A stretch of 64,000 nt of DNA from Canna indica (taxonomy: Eukaryota > Streptophyta > Magnoliopsida > Zingiberales > Cannaceae): positions 28,252,501-28,316,500 of the forward strand of contig CP136890.1 of the NCBI GenBank assembly GCA_034359265.1, given 5' to 3'. Of the stretch, positions 11,440 to 22,264 are shown one piece after another. Each line of letters begins with the position of its first letter. Position 1 is the stretch's first letter. Made by a program: the position numbers and the translations under genes. Under the pieces are notes generated by a model. That model was not told the origin of the DNA, did no database searches, and worked only from the letters and a program-made list of their open reading frames with translations.

Positions 11440-11910
11440 ATTGTCTTAGAAAACGAAACCTATGCACTCTCAGATAGTAGCACACCCGTCAAATTTTATA
11501 AACTAACATAACATCCATTATATGAATAAAAAATAATTATCTAGATCAAATTGCTAGATGAAGGACTTGAAGCTTTGGCCTTGTGGTTAATAGCCACACG
11601 CTTTAATCAACAGAGCTACTCCAGTTCCATTATTTGTTTTATAATGGATGATCCTGATTATGAATCCTTTTGGACGGTGTCTACTTCATAAAGAATGATC
11701 CTAGGAGGGACGTAACAAAAAACCCTCCAAGATTTTAATTTTACAAATAAGTATTTGTACTATAAATAAAATTCTAAAAAATACCAACAAATCAAAAAAA
11801 CTAGACATAACTTTTCAAAGTTTTCAGGTATAATAATAATGCTGTGTGGATGTAGTATTATGAATTATTCATATTCAAATATTTTGGCTCAATAAAAAGG
11901 GAATAATACA
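11440..11910 (-). mobile_element. LTR 1 of tandem gag-only gypsy array (element C)
   Basis: Aligns by eye along its whole length with the LTRs at 12944-13447 and 22592-23094; the first roughly 40 bp are missing. Shared blocks are 'ttgtcttagaaaa', 'gatagtagcacaccc', the tRNA-Asn-like segment, 'ccctccaagattttaattttac', 'ttttggctcaataaaaa' and the end near 'aatacaacc' (ancestrally probably TTACA). Sense strand is minus, because the gag-like coding region next to it is on minus. It is the leftmost recognised LTR of the array. Confidence 0.75.
11552..11625 (-). pseudogene. tRNA-Asn-like sequence inside LTR C1
   Basis: On minus this is a 74-nt cloverleaf-sized sequence resembling plant tRNA-Asn: the D arm 'TAGCTCTGTTGATTAAAGC', anticodon stem TGTGG/CCACA, a T-loop 'TTCAAGT', and acceptor halves ACTGGAG and ATCTAGC. 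The anticodon position reads ATT instead of GTT, and the T stem is damaged. It is treated as a captured, decayed tRNA rather than a functional gene. Confidence 0.7.
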
Positions 11911-11943
11911 ACCAAATTTCATTAATGATGACGACGACGACGA

Positions 11944-11944
<1 letters not shown>

Positions 11945-12017
<73 letters not shown>
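11945..12017. repeat. (TAA)n microsatellite
   Basis: About 24 TAA triplets preceded by GACGAC triplets. A trinucleotide repeat at this place (just past the LTR end) recurs in every unit of array C: GAT at 13458-13494, AAT at 18371-18402, GAT at 23109-23123, AAT at 53312-53326. Confidence 0.95.
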
Positions 12018-12018
<1 letters not shown>

Positions 12019-12099
12019 TTGATAAAATTAATTTAATAATACATATTGGGGAATGAGTTGAGAAATTAATATAGCATGATGTCGACGTGATATTTTATT

Positions 12100-12660
12100 A
12101 TAATTGTGCTAGATTTCTTACTCTGTTTCACAAAGCTTTGTACGCTCCGCGTATGCCATTAGGTCCCCTTGTCCTCTTCTCTGAGAGACTGCCCTAGTCT
12201 GTTTCCTCTTTCCTTTTGTTTGTCAGCATGGATATCATTGTTAACCGCCTCAACATGAAGTGTTATCGCTAGTAAGCATTGGTAATTATTCAATGTCTTG
12301 TGGACCAATTTCCCTCAAATACTAGAATGCAGTCGTCTATAGAATTTTCAAGTCTTTTGTTCTTCATTAATAACTATATCATCATATAATCATATCGATC
12401 GGTTAAATAATGGTGTATACTTAAAGCACTCTCATGGGACTCTGCTACAAATATTGGAACTCTTGTTGTTTCTTTCACCTATAAGCATTTGGAAAATATT
12501 TATCATAAAAAGTGTTCCAAAACTTTTCCCAGGTTATAGTACCTCTACCAAGCGCCACTCCTATAGCCCTCCACAAGATTGGGCATCACCCAAGAAGCCG
12601 AAAACCTTTTTGTCCTAAGCAAGTCAGGCGATCGTCGACCTAGCTCGACCAAATCGACGA
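12100..12660 (-). pseudogene. gag-like remnant, array C unit 1
   Basis: Minus-strand translation shows a retrotransposon gag domain (PF03732 type): tryptophan-rich start near 12590 (W.A.G.AL), then T-W-E/F-...-F...YF, 'EF..L' and a glutamine/aspartate region, ending near HADKQKERG. The equivalent segments at 18480-18996 and 51190-51720 give the same protein with different damage. The internal segment between LTRs is only about 1.03 kb, so there is no room for protease or polymerase. Stops and frameshifts are present. Confidence 0.7.
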
Positions 12661-12894
12661 CTCACTAAACTAGTACTAATAGAAAACTACATAGCTCTCC
12701 AAGGAGATTATTTTTATAAAAAGGTATGTACATAACAAAAAAACAAAAATATTCATAGCACTTCATAACACAATTAACTTGCATTCAATTTAATTAACAT
12801 AACACTTATTCATCCTAGTTTTTAGCACGTTATATTCCCTATTGTCTTAGAAAAGGAAACCTAGGCTCTCTCACTTAGTCAAGGATTAAGCTTT

Positions 12895-12905
12895 TTCTAA
12901 TACCA
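12895..12905 (-). promoter_or_regulatory. primer-binding-site-like sequence of element C
   Basis: On minus it reads TGGTATTAGAA, close to the initiator tRNA-Met complement TGGTATCAGAG used by the other elements here. It lies about 38 nt from the presumed LTR end at 12944, farther than usual, so either the LTR boundary is different or the site has moved. It recurs near 22546, 23461 and, degenerate, near 51980. Confidence 0.5.
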
Positions 12906-12943
12906 TATTAAATTTGATTGGATGACAAACTTTCTCAAAAGCT

Positions 12944-13447
12944 TGTCACACTTATTCATCATCACGTCTTAGTCCTTATTGTCTTAGAAAAGGAAACCTG
13001 GGCTCTCTCAGATAGTAGCACACCCGTCAAATTTTATAAACTAACATAACATCCATGATATGAATAAAAACTAATTATTTAGAACAACTCACTAGTGGAA
13101 GGGCTTGAACCTTTGGCTTTGTAGTTAACAACCACACGCTCTAACCAACTGAGCTATTGTAGCTCTATTATTTGCTTTATAAAGGATGATGCTGATTATG
13201 AATACTCTTGGACGGTGTCTACTTCATAAAGAATGATCCTAGGAGGGACATAACAAAAAACCCTCCAAGACTTTAATTTTACAAATAAGTATTTGTACTT
13301 CAAATAAAATTCTAAAAAATACCAACAAATTCAAAAAACTAGACATAACTTTTCAAATTTTCGGGCATAATAATAACGCTGTGTGGATGTAATATTATGA
13401 ATTATTTATATTCAAATATTTTGGCTCAATAAAAAGGGAATATTCCA
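12944..13447 (-). mobile_element. LTR 2 of tandem gag-only gypsy array (element C)
   Basis: About 504 bp, beginning TGTCACAC and ending near 'gggaatattcca' (TTACA in other copies). It is followed by a GAT microsatellite into which a Mutator-like element inserted. Contains the tRNA-Asn-like segment 13090-13163. Shares its whole length with LTR C3. Confidence 0.75.
13090..13163 (-). pseudogene. tRNA-Asn(GUU)-like sequence inside LTR C2
   Basis: 74 nt on minus. Intact D arm 'TAGCTCAGTTGGTTAGAGC', anticodon stem TGTGG/CTACA with loop TTGTTAA (anticodon GTT, asparagine), T arm AAAGG-TTCAAGC-CCTTC. The acceptor stem (GCTACAA with CACTAGT) has lost several pairs. This copy best preserves the anticodon and D arm. 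Confidence 0.75.
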
Positions 13448-13459
13448 ACCAAATTTCAT

Positions 13460-13494
<35 letters not shown>

Positions 13495-13961
13495 GTGATA
13501 ATAATCATTGTGCGCAAAGACTACCTAAACTATCAATTGTGCACAAAGCCCCCCGCGACTACACTATTTGTTCCAATAGCCCCCATCTGTTAGCTTGTCT
13601 GTTAGTAACTTAAAGGTAAAAGTCCCCTGTGCGCAAAACCCCCATTTAGTTTAGTTTACTGATTGCAAGATAATGCATTGTTAACTTCAGTGCAAAAGTT
13701 AATGTGGGGATACTGCATTGTTCTTTATTGTCAGTGCTTTTTGTTTCTTGTTCTTGGTATGATTTTGCATTGTCACGTGGGTGGGGCCCAATACAACTTT
13801 GTATTTTTTAGGTGTTACCCCATTCCATAGGGGATCATTCCCTTGAACTTGTACCTGGGTGGGGAGATTGTTTTGAGGCCAAAGCCTCAATATAAAGGTG
13901 GGAAAACCAAGAAACTTTGGTATGATCCTGATTTATTATCCACACACACCTTGCAAGAGAT

Positions 13962-16900
13962 GTGAAGATAGTTTATGGCTACCCAAATGCAACACATTTC
14001 TGGTGGAAGTTTGGGGATGAGCATTTTGATGTACTTAGACTTTTCTTAGGTGATAAGGATGTTTTGATTATGCTGAAAGGACTATAGGGGAACATTAATA
14101 GAAGATTGAATATTCTTGTACAACATAGGGTTGATGACCCCCTTATGGTGGACACACGTACTGCCAGCAAGTAAAGAAACCACTACTATACCCCAGGCTC
14201 AGGAACCACCTAATATTGTACCCCTGATCAGGAACCACGACAAGCAACACCGGCAACACAGGAAACACCTACAACACAGGCAACGCAAGCAACACAGGCA
14301 ATACAGGATAAGAGTACATCTAAAAAAAGAAGCAAAAAACTAGAGGATTGAGCAAGAAGTCCGTTAAGATCCCAAGGAAGGGTATGAAGATTAAAATGAT
14401 AGTGAAAAAGCCACAGAAAAGGAAGGAACCTGCACAGAGTGAAGAAGAAGTGAATCTGGATGGTTGTGACTTCCCTGATAGTGATGGGGATGTTCTTGAT
14501 ATATTCTTTGATCACATTTCGACACAGGTTTAAGAAGAAGTTAATGACATGTTCAATGATAAGAAAGAGAGTGAGGATGACAGAAAAAAGGAACCAAGTG
14601 ATGAAAGTGAATATGAACCAAGTGATCACTTGGATACTACTAGTGAGAGTGAAAATGAGCAGGGAAACAAGAAGAAAAGGAAGAAGCGAAAGTGGCCAAC
14701 TTTGAATGAGAAGACAGATTTTGATGGAAGGGTTGAACTGACAGTGGGAATGTTTTTCACTGATTTTAGAGTGTGCAGGTCAACACTTAGAAAACATGCA
14801 GTACAAAGAGGGATTGATTTTGTATTCATCAAGAATGAAAGGAGAAGAATAACCATTGCATGCAAGAGGGGTTTTGGATGGAAGGTTCATGCATCCCCCT
14901 CCCATAAGAATGAGGCTTTTCAAATCAAGATATGGAAAAATATGGAACACAACAATTGTGGATGGGAATTTAAAAATACAAGGGATGATTCAAATTGGTT
15001 TGCAGGGGAGTATTTGGAGCACATTAGAGATATACCTCATTGGACCAATAAAGCTTTCCAAAATCAAGTGCAAAGTGATCATAGAGTGACTATGTCGATA
15101 CCAGTGTTATAGGACAAAGCAAAAGGCAATGTTGAAGCTACAAGGAAAGTCAACTGAATAATTTACAAAGTTATGGGATTACAATGCAATTGTAAAGAAG
15201 TACAATCCTGATAGTAATTGCAAGGTAGATCTCAACAATGGCTTGTTCAAGAGATTTTATGTATGCTTGGATGCATTGAAGACTGGGTTCAAAGCTGCTT
15301 GTAGGCCCATCATTTGGGTAGATGAGTATTTTCTAAAGGGGCCTTATGGAGGACAGCTGCTGTGTGCAATAGCAAAAGATAGGAATGACAATATGTATCC
15401 CATTGCTTGGGCTACATTGGAGGTTGAGTGTTATGATAGTTGGAAGTGGTTCTTGTATTACCTACTTGAATATATAGGTTCAATTGAAGAGAATGACTGA
15501 ACTTTCATGTAAGATCAACAAAAGGTAAGTATTATAGACCTTATGTGGTTCCTGTTAAGTATTTTATTGTATAGGGGGGTTATGATTACACATGGTAGTT
15601 TAGGAGGGTCTTGCGCACACAACTATAATTTAGGGCGGTCTTGCGCACACAACTATAATTTAGGGCGATCTTGCGCACACAACTATTATTTAATTGTTAT
15701 ATGTTTTATTGTTTAATTACATCTCCAAATATATGTAGCAGGGTCTGGAATCAGTGTTGGAGGAGTTGGGCGCTGATCATAGATTCTGTGTAAGGCATTT
15801 AAATGCCAACTTCAAGAAGAGTCATCTTGACAAGACTTTAAAGGATGAGCTCTGGAATGCAGCAAGGGCAACAATATTTAATAGTTTCAAGGTTTGCATG
15901 GAAAGAATCAAGATTATAGACCAATCTGCATATGACTGGTTGATGAGAAAACCTCCAAGAAAGTAGTCCAGGCATGTCTTTAGAGAAAAAACTAAGAGTG
16001 ATATGTTATTGAATAATATTGCAGAGATATTTAATGCATTCATACTAGAGGCATGTTACAAGCCAATATTGACTATGTGTGAGATAATTAGAAGGATGTT
16101 GATGAAGAGGCTAGTTGCTAAGAAGGAGGGTATAATGAATTATCCTGGTCCAATAACTCCATGTGTGCAGGTGAAATTGGAGTCAACAAAGAAAGATGCT
16201 CCCCTATCCATAATAGCTTGCCGTGAAAACCTTCTATTTGAGGCAAATCATGTGAGAGATGGACAAAAGGTAGTTGACCTCAAACAAAGAACATTTAGTT
16301 GTGGGAAATGACAACTTACTGGTATTCCATGTGAGCATGCAATTTCTTGTATATACAGGTTAGTTTTGGCATTTTTTCCTTGTATTGATTATTAACATAG
16401 TTATGTGCATTAACTTGATTGTTTCAATGATATTGACAGTGTTGCAGGGACATATCTGAAAATTATGTACATCAATGGTATTCCAAAGACTTGTTTATAA
16501 AGGTCTAATCAACATTTGTCAAGCCAATTCCAAGAGAAGAAGATCGGCCACATGTAATGTACTGCTAGGGAGACCAAAAAAATAGAGAAAGAGGGCTGAA
16601 GATGAACGTATCAATCCTTACAAGGTGACTAGAAGAGGACAGACCCTTAAGTGTGGGAATTGTGGACAGCCAGGACATAATAGTAGAAGATGCAAGGGTC
16701 CAGTAAACCCCAACCAGACAAGGAGAAGGAGAAGGACTACATCTTCAGCTCAACCATCTTCTTCAACTCAATCAGCTCCACCTTTCAGCAAGTCTCAGCC
16801 ATATTCAGCTAGGCCAATCAGCATGCCCAACCATATTCAGGTGAGCCAAGCTCTCAGCCATCATTGAGGATGTCTTAGCTATCATTCAGAATGTCAGGAT

Positions 16901-17084
16901 GTCTCAGCCACCTTTCAGCATGTATCAGCCAACACCATCAGCATTTGGCACCTTTCAACATGAACAACCATTTAGCATATCTCAGCCAACAAATTTTGGG
17001 ACAGCTCAGCCAACAAACTTTGGGATAGCTCATAGAATGAAGAAAAAGATAGGTGCTAGAAAGAGGACCAAACCTGTGAATTAG
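13962..17084 (+). pseudogene. mudrA-like MULE transposase, broken
   Basis: Domains in order: an N-terminal region (YGYPNATHFWWKFGDEHFDV); an acidic/lysine-rich linker (14348-14690); the MuDR DNA-binding domain (about 14730-15090: FRVCRSTLRKHAVQ, ITIACKRGFGWKVHAS); the DDE transposase domain (15243-15500: VDEYFLKGPYGGQLLCAIAK, then EVECYDSWKWFL); its continuation at 15740-16310; a SWIM finger (FSCGK, stop, LTGIPCEHA at about 16295-16345); and a CX2CX4HX4C zinc knuckle (CGNCGQPGHNSRRC, about 16651-16692). A probable intron spans about 15523-15740. Damage includes a TAG after the N-terminal region, frame changes near 14343, 14530 and 15110, a stop at 15964 and a Trp-to-stop in the SWIM motif. 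It would have catalysed excision and insertion of the surrounding element. Confidence 0.9.
15601..15690. repeat. three 30-bp tandem repeats resembling MULE terminal-repeat words
   Basis: Three consecutive units (15601-15630, 15631-15660, 15661-15690) of the form TAGGGCGGTCTTGCGCACAC followed by AACTATAATT. The word TTGCGCACA also occurs in the element's terminal repeats (read as TGTGCGCAA). They lie in the probable intron of the transposase gene. Confidence 0.9.
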
Positions 17085-17585
17085 TGGATCATGATGTGAA
17101 TGATATTTCAGTGTAAACAGTTAGTGTTTGTAAATTGAATGTTTTAGCTTTTTTGTATACGATTTTGGATTTTGGCAGTATGGTGTTTTAGTTAGTGGAT
17201 CATGATGTGAATGATATTTTAGTGTAAACAGTTAGTGTTTGTAAATTGAATGGGTTAGCTTTTTTGTATACTATTTTGGATGTTTCAACATGAATGTTCA
17301 AATACTGAATGATGTTGTAGTTAGTTGGTTATGTGAATGATTTTAACAATATGGTGTTTGTAAACAGTTAGTGTGAATTAACACTTTGTTCATATTAACA
17401 ACTTGTTCATACTGTATTGTGAGTGTTGTGTATTAGTGTTGTTTATACTGGATTATGTGAATCAATGTAAATAGTTAGTGTAAACAGACATATATTAACA
17501 CTTTAATTCAAACTGCATTGATGAGGATAATTCAAACTGATACATATATGATAAAGTGCAATTTTACTGCATAGATTACAACATC

Positions 17586-18112
17586 TTATTTGAAAGATAA
17601 ACCTACAATAAAAGTAATGAAAATAAAGGCTACAACTACAATTGATATCAGCTTCAATTCTCTGTCCTTCCCAGATTTAATCTGCAATATCAATTCTTTG
17701 TTCTTTATCTCTAATTGCTGCAACTTATCAATCTTCTCGCTCAAAGTTTTGTTTTGTTTAGTTAAAATTATATTCCTTTCAAGCAGATCTTCAAATATAA
17801 CATTGCTATCTTCCAACTTTGAGCATTTCTTGGGAGGGTCTACCCATTCAAAGTAACTACAATGTGGACCACCAATTTGTACATGTAGTGATTTAAAATT
17901 AGAAATTTAACTGAGATTGTTTCAAAATTAGAGATTTAAACAATAACCAATTTTGCGGGACATCCAAAAAATCGCCTTCCTGTATTGGTGTCAGTGCTTG
18001 CAATTTTTAATGGAGAAATCATTCTATAGTAACAATACCTCACACCCAACCTATTGCCCTATGATTTATCGCTTGAGCTGCTGCCTGCATTAGTGGAGCC
18101 TGAAGTTCGCAT
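17586..18112 (-). pseudogene. GRF zinc-finger / coiled-coil / membrane-anchor protein within the MULE
   Basis: On minus, an ATG at 18110-18112 opens a Ser/Gly-rich start, quickly stopped by a TAG. The sequence then shows YCYYRM, TDTNTGRRFFGCP and, after a probable intron (about 17885-17955), GGPHCSYFEWVDPP. Together these form a GRF-type zinc finger (NPGRRF..C, C.YF.W.D). A heptad-like coiled coil follows (ERNIILTKQNKTLSEKIDKL), then a C-terminal hydrophobic segment (ISIVVVAFIFITFIVGL), ending at TAA 17586-17588. The last exon (17586-17816) is open and intact. Plant genomes hold many such short GRF/coiled-coil/TM proteins of unknown role. The stop suggests decay, unless translation starts downstream. 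Confidence 0.7.
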
Positions 18113-18368
18113 CTTCCCCAGCTGGATTTGTGATTTCTTGTAAAGTTCGATTTAGGGTTGCAAAACAACATAAGAAAGGTTAAAAGAAGAGGTCGGAGGG
18201 GGGGTTTGCGCATGGGGGACTTTTACCGTTAAGTTACTAACATGTGGGTAATAGATGAGGGCTACTGGAACAAATAGTGTAGTCGCGGGGGGCTCCGTGC
18301 ACACTTAGTAATCTAGGTAGTCTTTGCGCACAATGACTATAGTCGAGGGGGCTCCGTGTAATTTACCC

Positions 18369-18402
<34 letters not shown>

Positions 18403-18996
18403 TAATTTAATAAGACATATTGGGGGAATGAGTTGAGAAATTAATATTGTATGATGTCGACGTGATATTTTATTATAATTGTGCTAGATTTCTTACTCTA
18501 TTGGACAAAGCCCTATACGCTCCACGTATGCCATTAGGTCCCCCTGTCCTCTCCTCTAAGAGATTGCTCTAGTTTGTTTCCCCATTCCTTTTGTTTGTCA
18601 GCATAGATATCATTGTTAACCGCCTCAACCTGAAGTGTCCTCGCTAGTAAGCATTGAGCATTATTCAATGTCTTGTGGGCCAATTTTCCTCAAATACTGG
18701 AATGCATTCCTTTATAGGATTTACATGTCTTTTGCTCTTCATTAATAACCATATCACCATATAATTATATTGGTTGGTCAAATACTGATGTATACAAAAG
18801 CACCCTCATGGGACCCTGCTATAAATATTGGAACTCTTATTGTTTATTCCACCTATAAGCATCTGGAAAATATTTATCATTAAAAGCGTTCCTAAACACT
18901 TCCCAGGTAAAAGTACCGCCAACAAGCTCCACTCCTATAGCCCTCCACAGGATCGGGCATTGCCCACGAAACCGAAAACCTTTTCGTCCTTAGCAA
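18369..18996 (-). pseudogene. gag-like remnant, array C unit 2 (C-terminal part)
   Basis: Continues array C after the MULE: an AAT repeat, 'ttaatttaataagacatattgggggaa', then minus-strand gag coding (about 18480-18996) equivalent to 12100-12640. Readable words on minus are GGTFTWEVF, NDKYFPDAYRW and VEAVNNDIYADKQ. It is cut at 18996 by the solo LTR 18997-22264, and the array resumes at 22265. Confidence 0.75.
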
Positions 18997-21900
18997 TGTC
19001 ACACCCTAAATTCGGTATGATCGGCCATGGTACGCCACGAAACCTGAAGCCTAATCCCAAAACAAACTATACAAAAATAAGTAATAAACCTGAACATTTT
19101 ATAGCATTTAAAACTTAAAGAGAAACATCAATTTGTAAAAGAAACCCAACCACTAATTTTTTAAGTGCTAAAGGTTCAATTAACTTTTAAAACTTTAAAG
19201 TCCCAACAAGGACACCCCAAACCGAGGAAAATGCGGAAACAAAATAACCGAGTCTACATGACTCAATAAAAATAAAAATGACTGGACTCAGTATCCTCCT
19301 CGATCACGACATATCACGGGACCTGCTGTCCTGCCACCACCAACCGCGCTACTGCACCCCGGTACCTCTTTGATCTAACTCAGGTGCTACAAAACAACAG
19401 AAATGAGAGGTAAGTCCAACTAGAACTTAGTGAGTAGATTTGTCCTCAATCATCCAATTCATCATCATGTAAAAAACAAACAACATAACAGGCATAGAAG
19501 GAACATGAGAATGAATATCATAATTCTACCACCACTATGAGCATGATAAACAACCACCAACATACAAGCGAATAAGTATAACGCATGAGTAAATACCACC
19601 TCATGAATAAAGTAATGCCAATGCAATGCCTCAATTGCATGAATGCAACATCCACATGAATCACCTCCGGACCCGTCGGTCCTCATCACAACATAGGGTA
19701 GGTAGACGGGAAGCCGCCGCACTACCACCCAGCTCAGTGTTAGCCTATTGGGGCATGCCCTCCCCTCATTGACACTGACTCTTCCGAGCCAGCCTGTTGG
19801 GGCATACGTTCCCCTCACCGCTCGGAACTCCGAACTGTCTCTTTTGGGTATGATCTGCCCTCACCAATCGGACTTCCGGAATAAAGCCAACGCTGTCTCT
19901 TTGGGGCATACCCTCTCCTCACCAGCGAGGCTTCTAGGAAATACAACAAGCACATCACAACATCACACACACAGGTATATGAACATGAAATAAGATGTGC
20001 TGTCAATAGGTAATAAAGGGTATGTCTAGGGCATACCTCAATCCCCATCTCCTCTTGTCATACATCACAACCACACCCATATATATATAGAAATGGTGCT
20101 CATAAATCATGAATTCTCAACATAAATAAACAATCATGAAATAGAAGTATAGCACGTCCAATCACCGTAAGAAGAGAAGCATGTGTATCATATAAGAAGT
20201 GCAAAAGGAACTACAACGGTAAGATTAATGGAATGGAACAATAAGATAGTATTTCAATATAGGGTAATAATGATCAAGGATAAGATTCACCTCATCGAAT
20301 ATTATAACCACGAATCATCTTAAATTGAAAATATAAAAACATGATTTTTCAACTCGGCACACAAAACGAAGCGACGTCCGCCTACTATTTTCAAAATTCG
20401 AATGTCTGATGGCGAAACAGACCTCGCTAATGAATCCAAAACGTCGATTAGGTGAAAATTCATATATACAATGAATATTTTTGCTAACTTTAAGGCATCA
20501 AATAATTATTTAGAATAATAGAAGAAATATCTTAAATTTATTTAATAAATCACTGTTACGAATGAATATAACAGTGCTCCAATTCAAATAAATCAATAAT
20601 GAAATCTTAGCCCTTCATCTAAATAGGATCAAATCACAGCCTTCCATATAATATGATGCAATCACAGCCTTACATCTATCCTGATGCAATTTTAACCTTT
20701 CATCTAACAAGATGCAATCACAACCCTCCATCTAACCTGATGTAATCTCAGCCTTCCATCTAACATGATGCAATCACAGCCTCATATCTATCCTGATGCA
20801 ATCCCGGCCTTCTATCTAATCTGATGTAATCTCAGCCTTCCATCTAACGTGATGCAATCACAGCCTTACATCTATCATGATGCAATCCTGGCCTTCCATC
20901 TAACCAAATATAATCTCAGCCTTCCATTTAAAATGATGCAATCACAGCTATACATTTATCCTAATGCAATCCCGACCTTCCATCTAACATGATGCAATCA
21001 CAATCCTCCATCTACATGATGCAATCATAGCCTTACATCTATCAAGATGCAATCACAGCCCTCCATCTACATGACGCAATCATAGCCTTACATCTATCAA
21101 GATGCAATCACAACCCTCCATCTAAAACACCTCATCTCCCTCACCCAAATCTAGGGTTTCCTCCACCCCAAACTCAACCAGCCGCCGCCGCCGCTTGTGG
21201 TTGAATCGAGCAGCGGGACTTGCTCGGCACCACCGCTGACCGACGGTGGTGATCCATCGACAGATGGTGCCGCCACCCTGGTTATTTGGCGGCCACAATG
21301 GCCTACAGGCGGCAGCCCGAGTCGGTTGCTCGCCTACTCATGAGGCAGTGGTGTCCGACCGTCGCCAGCCAGGACACAACCACATGCAGCGACGTGTCCT
21401 GACGGAGCCATCCAAGGCAATGCTGGCCGGGGCTATACCCGATGGCGGCGAGTTCGAGCACGATGAAGATGACATAAAATGACGACGAAATGACATGATT
21501 CAACTATGAAACAACGGATCCGATCATGTACGGTGATCGTCTCCTCATCGGCGGCTCGGACTACGAGCAGTTCACCAAAAAAATTGATAGAAAACACAAG
21601 ATCTGGCAATAATGTTTTTAAATCCGTATTTAATAGAAGCATGAATCCTTCAAATCTCGAGAAACCACAAAATAATTTCAGATCTTCAAATTGACTGAAT
21701 ATCTACGCGAAATCTCATCCTAAAATTAATATCATGAATGAAAGAATTGGGGAGAAAGAGACAAATCTACTCACATCTTTGGAGAACACGAGAAGGAAGA
21801 AGTCGCGTTAGATCTTCCTTCAATCGATGCCGATGAACTCGCGGAATTTTGGCTCCGACGGCTCCTCCTCCTCGGCGGTGCCCTCTCTCCTCTCTCCATT

Positions 21901-22264
21901 GACTCGGGTTGCGTGTGACTAAAACCCTTGGCCGCACGCCCCCAAGCTCTAATTTATAAACCCCGGGGTTGGTCCAAATGACTAAAATACCCCTACTTAA
22001 GGTATCCAATTTAAACAACTCATATCTAACACGTTTTAACTCCGATTCGAGATCCGATTGAACCTTTGAATTCGTCTCGAGACCCTATACCATCCTAGCA
22101 TTCTAAATCACCGAGATATGACAAATAAAATTTTCCTAATTTGTTTTTCCATATTAAATGCTTACTCGAGTCTAATCCCGAAGCTTTCTGCCAATCCGCG
22201 CTAACTCGGCCTACGATCCCCCGCTCAAGAATAAAATATTATTATTAAATTTTTGGGCATTACA
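18997..22264 (-). mobile_element. solo LTR (gypsy), target duplication AGCAA/AGAAA
   Basis: Begins TGTCACACCC and ends TTTGGGCATTACA. The flanking 5 bp are AGCAA (18992-18996) and AGAAA (22265-22269), differing at one base. The uninterrupted sister sequence at 12613-12640 (CTAAGCAAGTCAGGCGATC) shows the empty site, confirming both ends. The first 60 bp resemble the other two LTR subfamilies (TGTCAC.CC...TGATCGGCCA.GGTAC). No internal domain is left. It contains tandem units at about 19735-19950, the minisatellite 20604-21126, and a TATA motif near 21950-21958. Confidence 0.92.
20604..21126. repeat. 28-bp minisatellite, about 18 copies
   Basis: Units of about 28 bp with consensus near CCTTCCATCTAACATGATGC followed by AATCACAG. 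Two alternating subtypes can be seen (CCTTCCATCTAAC... and CCTTACATCTATC...), suggesting a higher-order 56-bp period. Copies are diverged and some are one base short. It lies within the solo LTR, on the R/U5 side of the TATA motif in sense orientation. Confidence 0.93.

Larger units (their letters stand above)
13506..18368 (+). mobile_element. Mutator-like element (MULE) with long terminal inverted repeats
   Basis: The right end reads inward on minus as GGGTAAATTACACGGAGCCC and continues into about 130 bp that repeats, inverted, at the left end. Shared words include CATTGTGCGCAAAGACTACCT and GCGACTACACTATTTGTTCC. The left end starts at CATTGTGCG, so about 38 bp of its outer repeat is missing, apparently replaced by the host trinucleotide repeat. 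It sits in the microsatellite of array C, so a 9-bp target duplication cannot be judged. It carries a mudrA-like transposase remnant (plus) and a GRF zinc-finger gene remnant (minus). Confidence 0.9.

Noticed and set aside
14228..14629. 133-codon minus-strand frame with a hydrophobic, Cys/Val-rich sequence
   Set aside because: It is the antisense shadow of the mudrA linker; the plus strand has the coherent MULE transposase order.
19465..20048. Overlapping frames of 117 and 77 codons on minus and 81 on plus
   Set aside because: They fall in the tandem-repeat part of a solo LTR flanked by a target duplication; there is no domain and both strands are open by composition.
20604..21126. CRISPR-like array
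   Set aside because: Units are contiguous and diverged with no unique spacers, and the DNA is plant nuclear; it is a minisatellite.
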